From assembly GCA_022749755.1 (NCBI GenBank), contig CM040441.1:16679475-16743474 (forward strand): a stretch of 64,000 bases of DNA, written 5' to 3'. This stretch comes from Azadirachta indica. Taxonomy: Eukaryota; Streptophyta; Magnoliopsida; Sapindales; Meliaceae. Of this stretch, positions 1-11,344 are shown in pieces (within the stretch, counting starts at the first letter, position 1; each line of letters starts with the position of its first letter). The translations under genes and the position numbers were made by a program. The notes beneath the pieces are model-generated. The model was not told where the DNA came from, made no database searches, and was given only the letters and a program-made list of their open reading frames with translations.

Positions 1-436
1 GTTAATTGGATATGCTTCAGATTCAAACTTCATATCAAGATGACCAGTAATTAATAGTGAACTAACTAACTCGCTTGCCTTGAAGGTAGGTAGCCTTTCC
101 AAGCTCTAGCTGTTCTAACTAAAACCAGATCTTCCCTGCGGATAATTCTGTCCCACTAAGAACAGGAGTAGGAGACCTCAATTATTATCATCCCTGACTC
201 TGATACGTGTGTTTTAATTACTTGTTGCTGCTGTAAGGGCCTACGGAGGGCCCGCTTCATATTTGTGAATTTTCTGTTGTAGGTATTTGAAAATTCTGCC
301 GGCTTCATTTGGGTTGACTCACTAGCCTTTTTTTTTTTTTTTTTTTTTTTTTTAAGACAAACGTTGAAGGATTGGACTACTTCCTCCATGATACATGGAC
401 GTAACATTGAAACGGTGATCTCGCGAAACGAAATCC
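1..436 (-). promoter_or_regulatory. Upstream flank of a DUF247 paralogue lying left of the window
   Basis: This stretch matches the DNA upstream of the intact DUF247 gene, at about 11820-12130. Both share the wording around 'aagctctagctgttcta' and 'ccagatcttccc', followed by 'ggagacctcaatt'. Because the gene on the right is read leftwards, the same flank here implies another minus-strand DUF247 gene or pseudogene just outside the left edge. A run of 26 T lies at 328-353. No coding potential is seen. That the region acts as a promoter is inferred from position only. Confidence 0.5.
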
Positions 437-966
437 TTTTTAGGCCCATCTAACATTTTACGATTATGGACCAAAGTTTGTCCAATTTTCTATTCCTCTA
501 CTTTTCAAAATTAAATATACCAGGACGTTGCTCACGTAATGGGAAGCAACAACAAAAGTGGCATGTTGTGAAATAAAATTATTTTTTAGGCCCATTTAGC
601 GTTTTATAATTATGAGCTTAAAGTTTCTCATTTTTTTACTTTTCCAATTTTAAAATAAAATGTACTGGTACGCTTCTTAATATGATAGAGAGTAAAAAAA
701 AGCGAATGGCACGTCCTAAAATGGAATCGTTTTTTAGGCTCATTTAGCGTTTTATAATTATGCGCCCAAAATTTGTTGGATTTTCAATTTCTTCGATTTT
801 GAAATGAAATTCACCGAAATGCTCCTCATGCGATGCAGAGTAATAAAATATGTGACATGTTGCAAAAATGAATTGTATTTTACATCCATTTTCTGTTTTA
901 CAATTGTGGATTCAAAATTCATCTAATTTTTGCCTCCTTTGAATTTGAAATAAAATACATCGGCCA
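437..966. repeat. Four-copy satellite-like tandem repeat, period about 147 bp
   Basis: A recurring block 'taggcccatttagcg' followed by 'ttttataattatg' begins at 441, 587, 735 and, more diverged, 881. The spacings are 146, 148 and 146 bp. Each unit continues with a T-rich stretch and ends near a 'ggca(t/c)gt' element before the next block. The last copy is the most diverged. The sequence just before 437 resembles the end of a unit, so the array may begin with a partial copy. A period close to nucleosome length is typical of plant satellites, but four copies are few for a true satellite. Confidence 0.7.
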
Positions 967-1865
967 TTTTTTATTTACTCGAAAGTTTAAATAACACATT
1001 ATGGTGCATCTCAGATATCTACTAACAATCCTATGAGATATCTATCCTCAATTGAAGGAAAATCACTCAATGGTCAATAGAAAGATATGAACTCAAGACC
1101 TTTTTTTACTTTTGGGTGTATATATACTATGCATCAAAGGTAAAGTTATGGTTTAATTTGTGTTATAATTTCATGTTTTTACTTTTTATTATTTTAATCA
1201 ACTAATTATTTGTCAATAATAAAAACACAAATTTTATATTATTTATATATTATTAGATTTATATACTTTTAACAGTTAGAGTTACATTTTTTATTTATGT
1301 ATTTAATTAATTATGACCCATTAAATATACATTCATCTCCATTTGCTTGCATCATTTCTCACCTCTTATTAAATAAATAAAGTTCAAATTAAGACAATAT
1401 TTGTATTTATATCTTAGAATTAGATTGATTTTATCAAAATTTCATATTTTTACTGTTTGGATAACATAATTGGAATAATCACTAAAGTATAACAATATCA
1501 ATTTATCCCCTCTTGTGTGACCTAATAAGAATCAAATAAATAGAGTAGTAATCTTAGTCATGATGAAAAAAACTTGTAGAGCAACTATATCACCACAATA
1601 CTTGTACAAGAGCATAAACAACTTAATGCAGAAAACCTTTAGAAAATGAGAAGTAGAAACTATAAAGTGAAGAGTAAACATTACGAGATTTAAGTCCACC
1701 AAAAAATACTCCATACAATAAGATAATGAGAATATATAATTTTTCTCTAAATAGAACTAGACATTTACAATATTTTCAACACAAAATATTTGTGGTAAAT
1801 AAACAAATTTTATAAGAAAGTTAAAAAAGAGTTGAATACATTTCACTAAAAAATAGTGACTCAAT
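967..1865. other. AT-rich intergenic DNA, nothing recognised
   Basis: Only short open frames occur, none resembling a known protein, and base composition is typical of the surrounding intergenic DNA. Confidence 0.6.
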
Positions 1866-3296
1866 AACTAACCCTGTAAAATGCTGAAGGAGAGCTCCAA
1901 ACCCAATTTTCACAATTCAGAATGTAGTCTTGTAAGTCATGAATATGTTGATAAAATTTTAGCTTAAATATACCATGAATCAACATCTAGTCCACCTCTT
2001 TATCAAAGTTAAAAAAAGTCTCCTTTTTTGAAATTGTACTGCCTCTCAACCTTCTTACTTTCAGTACACCTTTTTGCAACAAAGGTGAATTTTTTTTTTT
2101 TAACAAATAACCTTGAAAAAGGACTAAAAAATCTTTTAACTTATCTACATAAGCTCAATATATGTTAGAACTTAGGTCATCCCTACAAAAAAGGAAACCC
2201 AACCAATATTTAGTTCCTTTTTTTTTTCTTTATTTGTGTAAGTCAAGTATTCCGTTATCAATTTTAATGTTCCAGTTTCACTTCTTACAAACCTCACCAT
2301 CTAATTAAAGATAGATTTCATTTTTTATTTCTAATTCAAGTTTGAAGTTTTATTTCTATCATCAATTAATTTGAGAAGGAAAAATAATTCCTCCAAAATG
2401 ATGCTGAATTACACCCCTTTTCTTACAACAAGAAGTTTCTTCTATAAAAGGGGTGTGTTTAGAAATCGGAGGGCCCATAAAAAATTGCGTAATTTTATTT
2501 ATAAATTAATTTCAGTTTATAAATTTATATTTAATTTTTTAATATTATAAAATAATTATTATTTTAATTTTTGCACAATTTTTATAAATTATTCCTTATT
2601 TTTCTTTGTAATTTCTATAAATTTATTGGTATTTGCAAACTGATTTTTTATTTTAATGTTACAATCTCATATTATTTACAAATCTACTAATATACAATTA
2701 GAAGTCTACTGAAAAGTTGAAGACACTGTTATAACACACTTAACACTCAAATAATTTATTCTCATTGAAAAGGGAAATTTGCCCAAAAATTTCTAAAATA
2801 TACTCACATTTGATGGACAATTCATTTAAAAGCGTGAGTTCTAACCATCAAACCATTGGCCTGATGGAACAAATTGATATTTAAATACAATAAAATTTTT
2901 ATTCTTATAATTATATAGAAGATAATTATTAATTTACTCTATTAAACTAATAGTTAATTTAATTTTTATTTTCTTAAATAATTATTATTTTAATGTTTTT
3001 ACATCGAAGAACCTGACATCTTATGATAATAATTTATTACTGTGGTTATCTATTTTTCATCATAAAAGTGACTGGAGAACAAAATCCGGATAAAATCCTA
3101 AGGATGCATATTAGTTGACAAGACTAATGAAAATATGATCGAGAGATAAAAATAAAATTGACTGAAACTCTTTGGATCAAAATGATGAATATGAGAAATC
3201 TTAAAATATTGATACATATTAGTTGACAAGACTTGATCTTGTAAGCTGATAAATTTCTTTTTGCACACATTAAAATAATGGAAACGGCTCAATAAA

Positions 3297-4587
3297 TCAT
3301 TGAAAAACAAAAGAAAGAATGGAAAAAACATTGTGTGTTAAAGTTAGCAGAAGCAATAATACTGCTGCAAGAAAGGAAAACAATGCCCAAGGACAATTGA
3401 AGTTCTTACGTCTTAACTTAGCCATCCACACATTCCAACTTCTACAGCAATATCTGTTCACTTCATTGAAAATTTCAGCATAGCAGAAGTTCCGGTTCAT
3501 TGCAACATTATCACCAAGCTTATTGAACATGGTGGCTACCACTTCATGATCACCTAGCCAGTTTTCGATAATTCTATAACGACAAAGCAGTTCTACATCC
3601 CTGGAAGAGTTGATGAGGCAATCCATGAATGTCACATAACCAGTTATGCAATTGAGATGATTATCTTGGGAATATTGCTCATATGCTATCAAGTTTCAGA
3701 AATAAGACTCTATTCGATCTTCTATTGTCAAACAAGGGGTTTCCATTGTCCCATTTTTGAATCTAATATCAAACAAGTTACGCCCATCTGCTCTTTTGAA
3801 CTTAACACCGGTCTCTACAAGCTCAGCGGCACATTGTATGAATCCCAATGTCCCTTTCTTGCTTGCATATCCATTGCTTTTGTTTCTACAAATGACGCAA
3901 GCATATTGCTATGTACCAAATATGCTTGCTTTCATTTTTTGAATTTTCCCCGAAGTTTCTTGCATTTTCTGGGCTATGTAATGGGTAAAAGAAAAATTGC
4001 AGAGCAATATCCACAATGTCGTAGTGCATTTATGGATCGGAAGTCAAGTTGAACAATCGGGAAAGAAAAAAGAAGGGCAATTGATTTTCAAATAGCATTG
4101 TGTCACGTACTAAACAATTGCGAATCCAATCCATATTGAAAAGAGGATCAGATACATGTCTTAGATTAGGCATTGCATTCTTGCGGAACTGCTCAACGAT
4201 AAAAAACCCATCACGCAGCATCATTTCAACAAACTCATCGGCACTCTGGTTCACTGTTTCCTTATAGCAATTACGAGCTTAATTCAAACACGTATTTTGC
4301 AACACTGCTTTCACTTCTCCTTTCAAGAGGCTGCCTAATATACCTCAATTTGTGTTCTTCCATAAAACTTGCAGCCTATTCTTGCCACGGTGATAAGGGC
4401 CAATAGCAACGCTCTTCGTTTACACTACGTAATTGATGATGTACTTTGAATATGCAAAGCTCTGGAGGTGCTGGAGCCAAGCCATTAAGCTTTGCATCAC
4501 TATAAAAAGAAACATGATCCGCTGATCTTCCGATAGATCTCATTTCATTACAAGCAGTAGAAGCTCTATGCTCTGTACAAGACACAT
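3297..4587 (-). pseudogene. DUF247 (UPF0481) pseudogene, three broken frames
   Basis: Three minus-strand fragments make up one decayed DUF247 gene. The N-terminal piece (4376-4585) has the family start region 'CIFKVHHQLRSVNE' but then loses the AYEP-IGPYH motif through a deletion and frameshift and reaches a stop. The middle piece (4030-4254) carries 'EFVEMMLRDGFFIVEQF' and 'LFENQLPFFFLSRLF'. The C-terminal piece (3297-3692) carries 'MFNKLGD', 'SWNVWMAKLRR' and the hydrophobic tail 'LFSFLAAVLLLLLTL', normally a membrane anchor. The part between the middle and C-terminal pieces is scrambled. It is the close paralogue of 7196-8519 but carries many more lesions, so it is almost certainly non-functional. 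Confidence 0.85.
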
Positions 4588-5590
4588 CTTTTTAAACTTG
4601 TCAAAGGAAATCTGAATCACAAGATCAAATGGTATACCAAATAGGAAGTCTCAAGGAGTTCAAGAACATCACATTGAAAGGGCAGAAAAAACGTTACAAT
4701 GTTTTAGTCCTTGTTTAGCTGCTAGATCTTCTCTGAAGATCAGAATCCCTCTTGAAGAGCAAGATGATTGAATCAACTGCTTATTGCTTGCTGATCATTT
4801 TCCTTGCCGATTGTCCTTCCTCAGCAGATAGGTATTTCCAGTCTTCTAAAACGACAAGAAAGGAAGATGAAATTGATGCTTATAGAATAATATAACCAAA
4901 CTGCTCATTGGATACTTCTCAGTGTAGGTGAGAAAGAAGTTTTCATTCCACAGATGCCTCAGTTAACTATAAGAGACAACACGTGGCACATGGAAGGAAG
5001 TATCATGGAAAAATGAATCGTCAAAGATACCAAATTTCAATTACTTTCAAATGAGAGACCAAACTTACATCCATAAATTTTAAAAATGGCGTCTGGTGAA
5101 CTTGCAACCCGAAGCCTAAGGATTCCAATTTTTAGATTATGAATTATAAACCATAAGCTCAATAATGTTACGACCTATCCGCATCAAATATTTGAGAAAA
5201 TAAATAGCAGGATTTAGTTAAGAAATTAACAACAAAAACAGACAAGAAGCATAAAATCAATGTTCATGAATTACTACTCTACTGTATTATCCTGCACGAG
5301 TTTGGTAGGAAAAATTACAAATCTATACGCCGAGAATAATAGTACAAAGAAGCAATCCAAGGTAGGCCTTCTTACATAAATATATATCACTAATAAATTG
5401 CCAACATTAGCATTGTTGCAATTATCAAACTCATCTTCCGCAGATAAAAGAGCTAAACATTAATTTCCCTTTATTTGAAAGAAGCACTAAGTGTCGATTC
5501 CAGGAAATGAGAGAAAATAGTTGTGTGAATTCAGTTGCTTGCAGTAATTCATAGTCAACAGTACTAGCATCCCCAAACTTGTTGAACAAG
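4588..5590. other. Duplicated DUF247 upstream flank, no gene
   Basis: This is the DNA upstream (to the right) of the pseudogene at 3297-4587 and is nearly collinear with 8520-9540. No convincing coding segment was found on either strand. A minus-strand open frame crossing 5431-5769 contains a weak DUF247-like stretch ('LFNKFGD'), but it continues into sequence that matches the 3' flank of the intact DUF247 gene, so it is not a gene as such. Confidence 0.55.
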
Positions 5591-5599
5591 ATAGAAATA

Positions 5600-5870
5600 A
5601 AACACCAATGTCCAGTAATATTACTAAAAGGCGTCTTTGTAAATGTTGCAGTCACGCTGCCCATGTAGAAATGTAAACACCAATTTTCAAAAATTTTAGT
5701 ATCAGAGCCTGAAAAGGCTTCTAGTAGCAACAACAGAAACAACTCATCCATAAGTATTGCTCCAATCACTTAAACAAACAGTCCCTTTGTATTTGCAGCA
5801 CCAATCAAAGCTTAGCAACACCAAGCTTTTTACAAACTCAACTGATAACTTATCAGCAGCCGTATCTACC
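5600..5870 (-). pseudogene. Deleted DUF247 copy retaining only its two ends
   Basis: Reading the minus strand from about 5864 leftwards gives 'AADKLSVEFVKSLVLLSFDW', which aligns without gaps to the first codons of the intact gene at 11344 (MADKLCVEIYKRLRVLPPMS, then PDW). The ATG itself has been lost. Almost immediately downstream, 5600-5690 matches the 3' flank of the intact gene (about 9960-10060, shared 'ccagtaatattactaaaa'). Upstream, 5870-6200 matches the intact gene's 5' flank (11345-11700). The simplest reading is a third tandem copy of the 10-11 kb gene with nearly the whole reading frame deleted. Confidence 0.7.
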
Positions 5871-6210
5871 TCTCTTAATCTTTATCAGTTGGAAGCAAGT
5901 AGTTGATCTATAACATCGAAATTATAAATTAAGCTTTAATCATTATCCACCACGCAGTTAAACCAAAATTTGTAGATCACATAATGTGTATTACATACGT
6001 GCAGCGAGAAAAACAAGATATGAATTTTGATATGATAAATCAACTCTTACTATTAAGTTCTTCTGAACATATATATAGCTTCAGAGTAAGATACAGATTC
6101 TAGCATACACTTTATCGGTTGACGATTATATATGTATTCAGATCAGAAAATGAGAAACAAATTCATAGAAAATACAGCAGCAGATCAGAAAACCAAGAAT
6201 AATGAAAAAA

Positions 6211-9200
6211 TGTTGAAAGAGAGTTCCAAATCACATTTTCACCATTCAAATTGTAATCTTGTAAGTCATGAATAAATTGATAAAATTTAGTTTAATTGGA
6301 TCACGAATTGGCCTCTTTATCAAAGTTGGAAAAAGGTCTCCTTTTTCTGAAATTGTACTGCCTTTCACCCTTCTTTTTTTTTTTTTTTTTTTAACAAATA
6401 ACTTTGAAAAAGGACTAAAAATTCTGTAACTTATTTATACAAACTCAATACATATGAGAACTTAGATCATCTCCATAAATGAGAAAATTTGGCCCACTAT
6501 TTTTTTTCATTTCTTGTAAGCCTTACCACTTAACTAAAAATTGATTTAATTTTTATTTCTAATTCAAGTTTGAAGTTTTATTTCCATCATTAATTAATTT
6601 GAGAATGAAAAGTAACTCCTGCAAAATAATACTGAATTGCAATTGCACGCCTTTTCTGGACAAGGTGTAACTACTTTTTTATTCTCTCAAAGTGGTGTAT
6701 TTAGAAATCAGAGGTGTGTATTTAGGTATACGGATGGCTCCTGGCCCATAAAGAAAGAGAAGAGTTTGGAGTTACAAATTTACATTTAATTTTTTATAAA
6801 GTACTTATTGTTTTAATTTTCTTTAATTTATTTAGTAAAAAATTATACGTTTAATTTATACAAATACAAATTATTACTAGTTTAATATTAAAAAATATAT
6901 ATTTTTCTTTGTAATTAAAAACTTATTAATTTAATAATACAAAATCAATAAATATTAACTTTTCCTTCATTGAAAAAAAAAAAAAAATTGACTGCAACCT
7001 TTTGGATCAAAAGCGATGAATATGAGAAAAATTAAAATGCTGATACATCTTTGTTGACTAGACTTTGATCTTGCAAGCCCTTATAATATGAGTTAATTAG
7101 TACCTGCATATAAAATGGAGTTGAATACCTAGACCAAAGCCGATAACTTAAAGTTCTTTTTGCAAACATTAAAATCACGAAAACAACTCAATATTTCATT
7201 GAAAAACAAAAGAAAGAATGGAAAAAACAGTCTGTGTTAAAGTTAGCAGAAGCAATAATACTGCTGCAAGAAAGGAAAACAATGCCCAAGGACTATTGAA
7301 GTAGTTGCGCCTTAACTTAGCCATCCATACATTCCAACTTCTACGGCAATATCTGTTCACTTCACTGAAAATTTCAGCATAGCAGAAGTTGCTGTTCATT
7401 GCAACATAATCACCAAGCTTGTTGAACATGGTGGCTACCACTTCATGATCACCTAGCCAGTTTTCGATAATTCTATAACGACAAAGCAGTTCTACATCCC
7501 TGGAAGAGTTGATGAGGCAATCCATGAATGTCACATAATCAGTTATGCAATTGAGACGATTATTTTGGGAATATTGCTCGTATGCTATCAGGTTTCGGAA
7601 ATAAGACTCTGTTTGATCTTCTATTGTCAAACAAGGGATTTCCATTGTCCCATTTTTGAATCTAATATCAAACAAATTATGCCCATCCGCCCTTTTGAAC
7701 TTAACTCCGGCCTCTACAAGCTCAGTGGCACATTGTATGAATCCGAATGTTCCTTTCTTGCTTGCATATGGATCGCTTTTTGTTTCTACAAATAAAGCAA
7801 GCATATTGCTATGTACCAAATCAAGTAGATGCTTGATTTCATCGGTTGAATTTTCCCTGAAGTTTCTTGCAGTAGTTTGGTAATGGGTGACCATAAAAAT
7901 GCAGAGCAATATCTACGAGGTCGTAGTGCATTTCTGGATCCAAAGTCAAGTTGAACAACTGAGAAAGAACAAAAAAAGGTAATTGATTTTCAAATAGCAT
8001 TGTGTCACGTACTAGACAAGTGTGAATCCAATCCATATTGAAAAGAGGATCAGATACGTCTCTTAGTTTTGGCATTGCATGCTTGCGAAACAGCTCAATG
8101 ATAAAACACCCATCAAGCAGCATCATTTCAACAAATTCATCAAGGCTTAGGTTCACTGTTTCTGCATAGCAATTGCGAGCTCTTTTCTCCAATCCTCTCA
8201 ATGCCATGACATGTTTTGCAACACTGCTTTCACTTCTCCGTTCAAGAAGCTGCTTAAGATACCTCAATTTGTGCTCTTCCATGACTTGCAGCCTATTCTT
8301 GGCACGGTGATAAGGACCAACGGCAAGCATCTCGGGTTCATAAGCCTTTTCGTTTAAACTGCGTAATTGATGATGTACTTTGAATATGCAACGCTCTAGA
8401 GGTGCTGGAGCCAAGCCATTAAGCTTTGCATCAATATAAACAGAAATATGATCCGCTGATCTGCCGTTAGATCCCATTTCACTGCAAGCAGTAGAAGCCC
8501 TATGCTCTGAAAAACACATATGTTGTTATAGATGTCAAAGGAAATCTGAATCACAAGATCAAATTTTATACCAAATAGGAAGTCTTAAGGAGTTCAAGAG
8601 CATCACATTGAAAGGGCAGAAAAGACGTTACAAGTTTCAGTCCTTGTTCAGCTACTAGATCTTCTCTAAAGATCAGAATCCCTCATGAAAAGCATGATGA
8701 TTGAATCAACTGCTTATTGCCGGCTGATCATCTTCCTTGCCGATTGTCCTTCCTCAGCGGATTCCAGTCTTCTAAAACGAAAAGGAGGGAAGATGAAAGT
8801 GATGCTTATAGAATAGAACGAAACTGCTCATTGGATACTTCTTAGGAAAACTTATTCCGTGTAGGTGAGAAGTCGTTTTCATCCCACAGATGACTCAGTC
8901 AACTTTAGGAGACAACATGTGGCACATGGACGGAAGTTTCATGGAAAAATGAATTGTCAAAGATACCAAATTTCAAATACTTTCAAAAAGGAGAAACAAA
9001 ACTTGCATCGAACACTTTTCAAAAACAGCGTTTGGTCAAGTTGCAACCCGAAGCCTAAGGATTCCAATTTTTATATTATGAACTATAAACCGTAAGCTCA
9101 ATAAATGCTACAGTCTATCAGCATCAAACACTTGAGAAAATAAATAGCAGGATTTAGTTAAGATATTAACCCAAAAAAACAGAAAAGAAGCATAAAATTA

Positions 9201-9540
9201 ATGTTGATGAATTACTCTACTGTACTATCCTGCACCACTGCGGTAGGAAAAATTACAAGTACCTATACACCAAGAATAATAGTACACAGAAGCAATCCAA
9301 GGTAGGGCATTACATAAAAATATATTACTAATAAATTACGAACATTATCATTGTTGCACTTATGAAACTCATCTTCTGCAGATAAAAGAGCTAAACATTA
9401 ATCTTCCTTTATTTCAAATAAGCACCAAGTCGATTCCAAGAAATGAAAGAAAATAAGTGTGTGAATTCATTTGGCTTGCAGCAATTCGTAGTTACAGTAC
9501 TAGTATCCAAAAACTTGTTGAACAAGATAGAAACTCTGCT
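6211..9540. repeat. Right copy of the DUF247 segmental duplication
   Basis: This is the partner of 1866-5590 in direct orientation. It has a T-run at 6367-6392 and an A-run near 6972-6987 at places where the two copies differ in length. It contains the less damaged DUF247 copy at 7196-8519. The non-coding parts are 6211-7195 (3' flank, AT-rich, no gene) and 8520-9540 (5' flank, no gene recognised). Confidence 0.75.
7196..8519 (-). pseudogene. DUF247 (UPF0481) gene with a single frameshift
   Basis: Two overlapping minus-strand frames give one almost complete DUF247 protein. The N-terminal part (8519 to about 7880) has 'CIFKVHHQLRSLNEKAYEP', 'LAVGPYHRAKNRL', 'EFVEMMLLDGCFIIELF' and 'MLFENQLPFFVLSQLF'. 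The C-terminal part (about 7880 to 7196) starts with 'ENSTDEIKHLLDL', then 'IIENWLGDHEVVATMFNKLG', and ends in the hydrophobic tail 'ALFSFLAAVLLLLLTLTQTV'. The frame changes somewhere between about 7845 and 7905. The upstream frame stops after 'LQGKFNR'. Length without the break would be about 440 residues, near the family norm. It may be a young pseudogene, or an allele or assembly error, because no other lesion was seen. DUF247 proteins are plant-specific with mostly unknown biochemistry. The C-terminal hydrophobic segment suggests membrane anchoring. Confidence 0.8.
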
Positions 9541-9640
9541 TTATCATCAGTTGTTAGCATTTCTTTAGCGACAAAGCAATCCAATGGGCCGAATGGAAGC
9601 ACAACGCCTGCTTGACACAATCTGCACTGAAGGACAGAAA

Positions 9641-9910
9641 GGGAGTTGCACCAAATTTGTGCAGAAACAGCTACTGCTGTGATCAAATCACACGACTGGA
9701 AGAATGAGATAGATGTACACTCTATGATGATGATTGCATTATATATTTAGATTAATATATGCAAAATACGAATCGTCCAAGAAGGAGGCTAGCGAGAATA
9801 GACTGAAAAAAGGTGTTGTACAAAACTTGTGCAGAAACAATTACTGTTATGATCAAACACGCAGATTAGAAGAACGAAGATAGATGCAAACTGCATGGTG
9901 ACGATTGCAT
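9641..9910. repeat. Short tandem duplication, two units offset 170 bp
   Basis: 9641-9735 and 9811-9910 share 'ttgtgcagaaaca', 'tgatcaaa', 'agatagatg' and 'gattgcatta' in order at a constant offset near 170 bp. It lies in the 3' flank of the intact DUF247 gene and encodes nothing recognisable. The rest of 9541-10066 shows no gene. Confidence 0.55.
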
Positions 9911-10066
9911 TAGAATAATATAGGCAAAATAAAGGTTGTACATGGGATTTTATTGTAGACATTGCCTCACGTAAAAAGGCATCTATGTAAAGGTTGCAAT
10001 CAAGCTGCTTACGTGGAAATATACACACAAATTTCCAGTAATATTACTAAAAAGAGCTAAATGTCG

Positions 10067-11344
10067 TCATTTTTGTTTGAGATAAGCAAGAATTGTAAAC
10101 AGTGTTTGGGTAAAAGTAAATAGAAGCAGTGAAAGAGCAGCAAGAAAGGAAATCAATGCCCATGGATTGTTAAAATACTTGTGCCTCAAGTTCGCCATCC
10201 ATTTGTTGCAACGCCTGCCACAATATTCATTCACATCGCGGAATAGTTCAGAGTAATAGTTATGAGAAGAGAGCATCACAAAATCACGGAGCCTATTAAA
10301 CATGCAGGCAACCACTTCGTCATCACCCAACCAATTTTTAATAATTCCATGCTGAGAAAGTACTTCTTCTACATCCTTGGGCGAGTTAATGAGGCAGTCC
10401 ATCAAGTTTATATAGTTGATGAAGTACTTTAAATTTTCATCCGAGGAGAATTGCTCGTAGACAAGGAGATTTCTGAAGAAAGACTCTGTGTCATCTTCAA
10501 TTATCAGTCTTGGAATTTTGAATGTTCCATTTTCGAACTTTATATCAAATAAGCTATGCCCTTCAACGTGCATGAACTTGATTCCAGCTTCTCTCAGCTG
10601 TGTGACGCAACAAATCGAATCCCAATTATGACTTCCAGTCTCAATCCCGGAGCTTCTCATTCCTGAAGGTGAAGGAACCCAGTTGTCGTGCATCAATGCC
10701 AATAGATGCTTGATTTCTTTGTCTTTATCATCAGAGTATTGTCCATAGCGATAACTGGGATTTACAGCTGCGAAGAAAGAAAAAATCATATAAGGGAATC
10801 TTTTTTCTTCGTCTGGCATCAAAGTCATATCAAAAAACTGCTGAAGAACAAAGTAGGGCAATTGATTTTCAACTAGTAACAGATCACGGGCGAAATTCTT
10901 AATCATCCAAGGCAATTTAAAGATAGGGTCATTTTCATCTCTCAATTCTGCCCTCGAAAACTTGCGAAATAGCTCAGTGATGAAGCAACTGTCAAGGAGC
11001 ATCATTTCCACAAACTTGTTTGTTTCAAGACGTACAGGTTCTGCATAACATTTCCGAGCTTTTTCTTCCAGTGCTCTCATGGCGTTGACACACCTTATCA
11101 CATAATTTTCTCCTCTCCTTTCAAGAAGCTGTTTCAAATAGTGCATTTTATGCTCTTCCATTGCCATTAAGTGACTTTTACCACGATGATAAGGACCAAT
11201 TGCAAGTATGACTGGTTCATATGCCTTTTCATTTACATTACGTATCTCTACAGGCACTCTTACAATACTACGATCCCAATCAGGCGACATGGGAGGCAGA
11301 ACACGAAGCCTTTTATAGATCTCAACACATAACTTATCAGCCAT
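10067..11344 (-). CDS. Intact DUF247 (UPF0481) family protein
   Basis: An uninterrupted 425-codon frame on the minus strand encodes a full-length DUF247 protein, the only undamaged one in the cluster. Family hallmarks occur in the expected order: 'NEKAYEPVILAIGPYHRGK' (from residue 38), 'MEEHKMHYLKQLLER', 'KFVEMMLLDSCFITELF', 'LLVENQLPYFVLQQFFDMT', 'IPRLIIEDDTESFFRNLL', 'YINLMDCLINSPKDVE', 'IIKNWLGDDEVVACMFNRL', 'CNKWMANLRHKYFNNPWALI', and a C-terminal hydrophobic helix at about residues 395-420. The first ATG is used because the remnant at 5864 conserves homology right up to this position. No N-terminal signal peptide is evident, so a C-terminal membrane anchor is likely. Biochemical function is unknown. 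Some DUF247 members act in grass self-incompatibility, but nothing here supports that role. Confidence 0.93.
   Translation of the reverse strand: MADKLCVEIYKRLRVLPPMSPDWDRSIVRVPVEIRNVNEKAYEPVILAIGPYHRGKSHLMAMEEHKMHYLKQLLERRGENYVIRCVNAMRALEEKARKCYAEPVRLETNKFVEMMLLDSCFITELFRKFSRAELRDENDPIFKLPWMIKNFARDLLLVENQLPYFVLQQFFDMTLMPDEEKRFPYMIFSFFAAVNPSYRYGQYSDDKDKEIKHLLALMHDNWVPSPSGMRSSGIETGSHNWDSICCVTQLREAGIKFMHVEGHSLFDIKFENGTFKIPRLIIEDDTESFFRNLLVYEQFSSDENLKYFINYINLMDCLINSPKDVEEVLSQHGIIKNWLGDDEVVACMFNRLRDFVMLSSHNYYSELFRDVNEYCGRRCNKWMANLRHKYFNNPWALISFLAALSLLLFTFTQTLFTILAYLKQK

Larger units (their letters stand above)
1866..5590. repeat. Left copy of a direct segmental duplication carrying a DUF247 pseudogene
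   Basis: This block is collinear with about 6211-9540. Shared landmarks in order are the flank at 1866-2460 against 6211-6720, the DUF247 remnant at 3297-4587 against 7196-8519 (offset about 3.9 kb), the upstream DNA at 4588-5350 against 8520-9330, and the tail at 5400-5590 against 9370-9540. The left copy contains extra AT-rich DNA around 2470-3080 that the right copy lacks or has lost. The edges were placed by eye and may be off by tens of bases. Confidence 0.75.

Noticed and set aside
3657..4052. 131-codon plus-strand frame, and its counterparts at 7565-7883
   Set aside because: They are antisense shadows of the minus-strand DUF247 sequences.
5431..5769. 112-codon minus-strand frame with a weak DUF247-like stretch
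   Set aside because: It crosses from duplicated flank into the 3' flank of the intact gene. It is kept only as part of the remnant interpretation and not as a gene.
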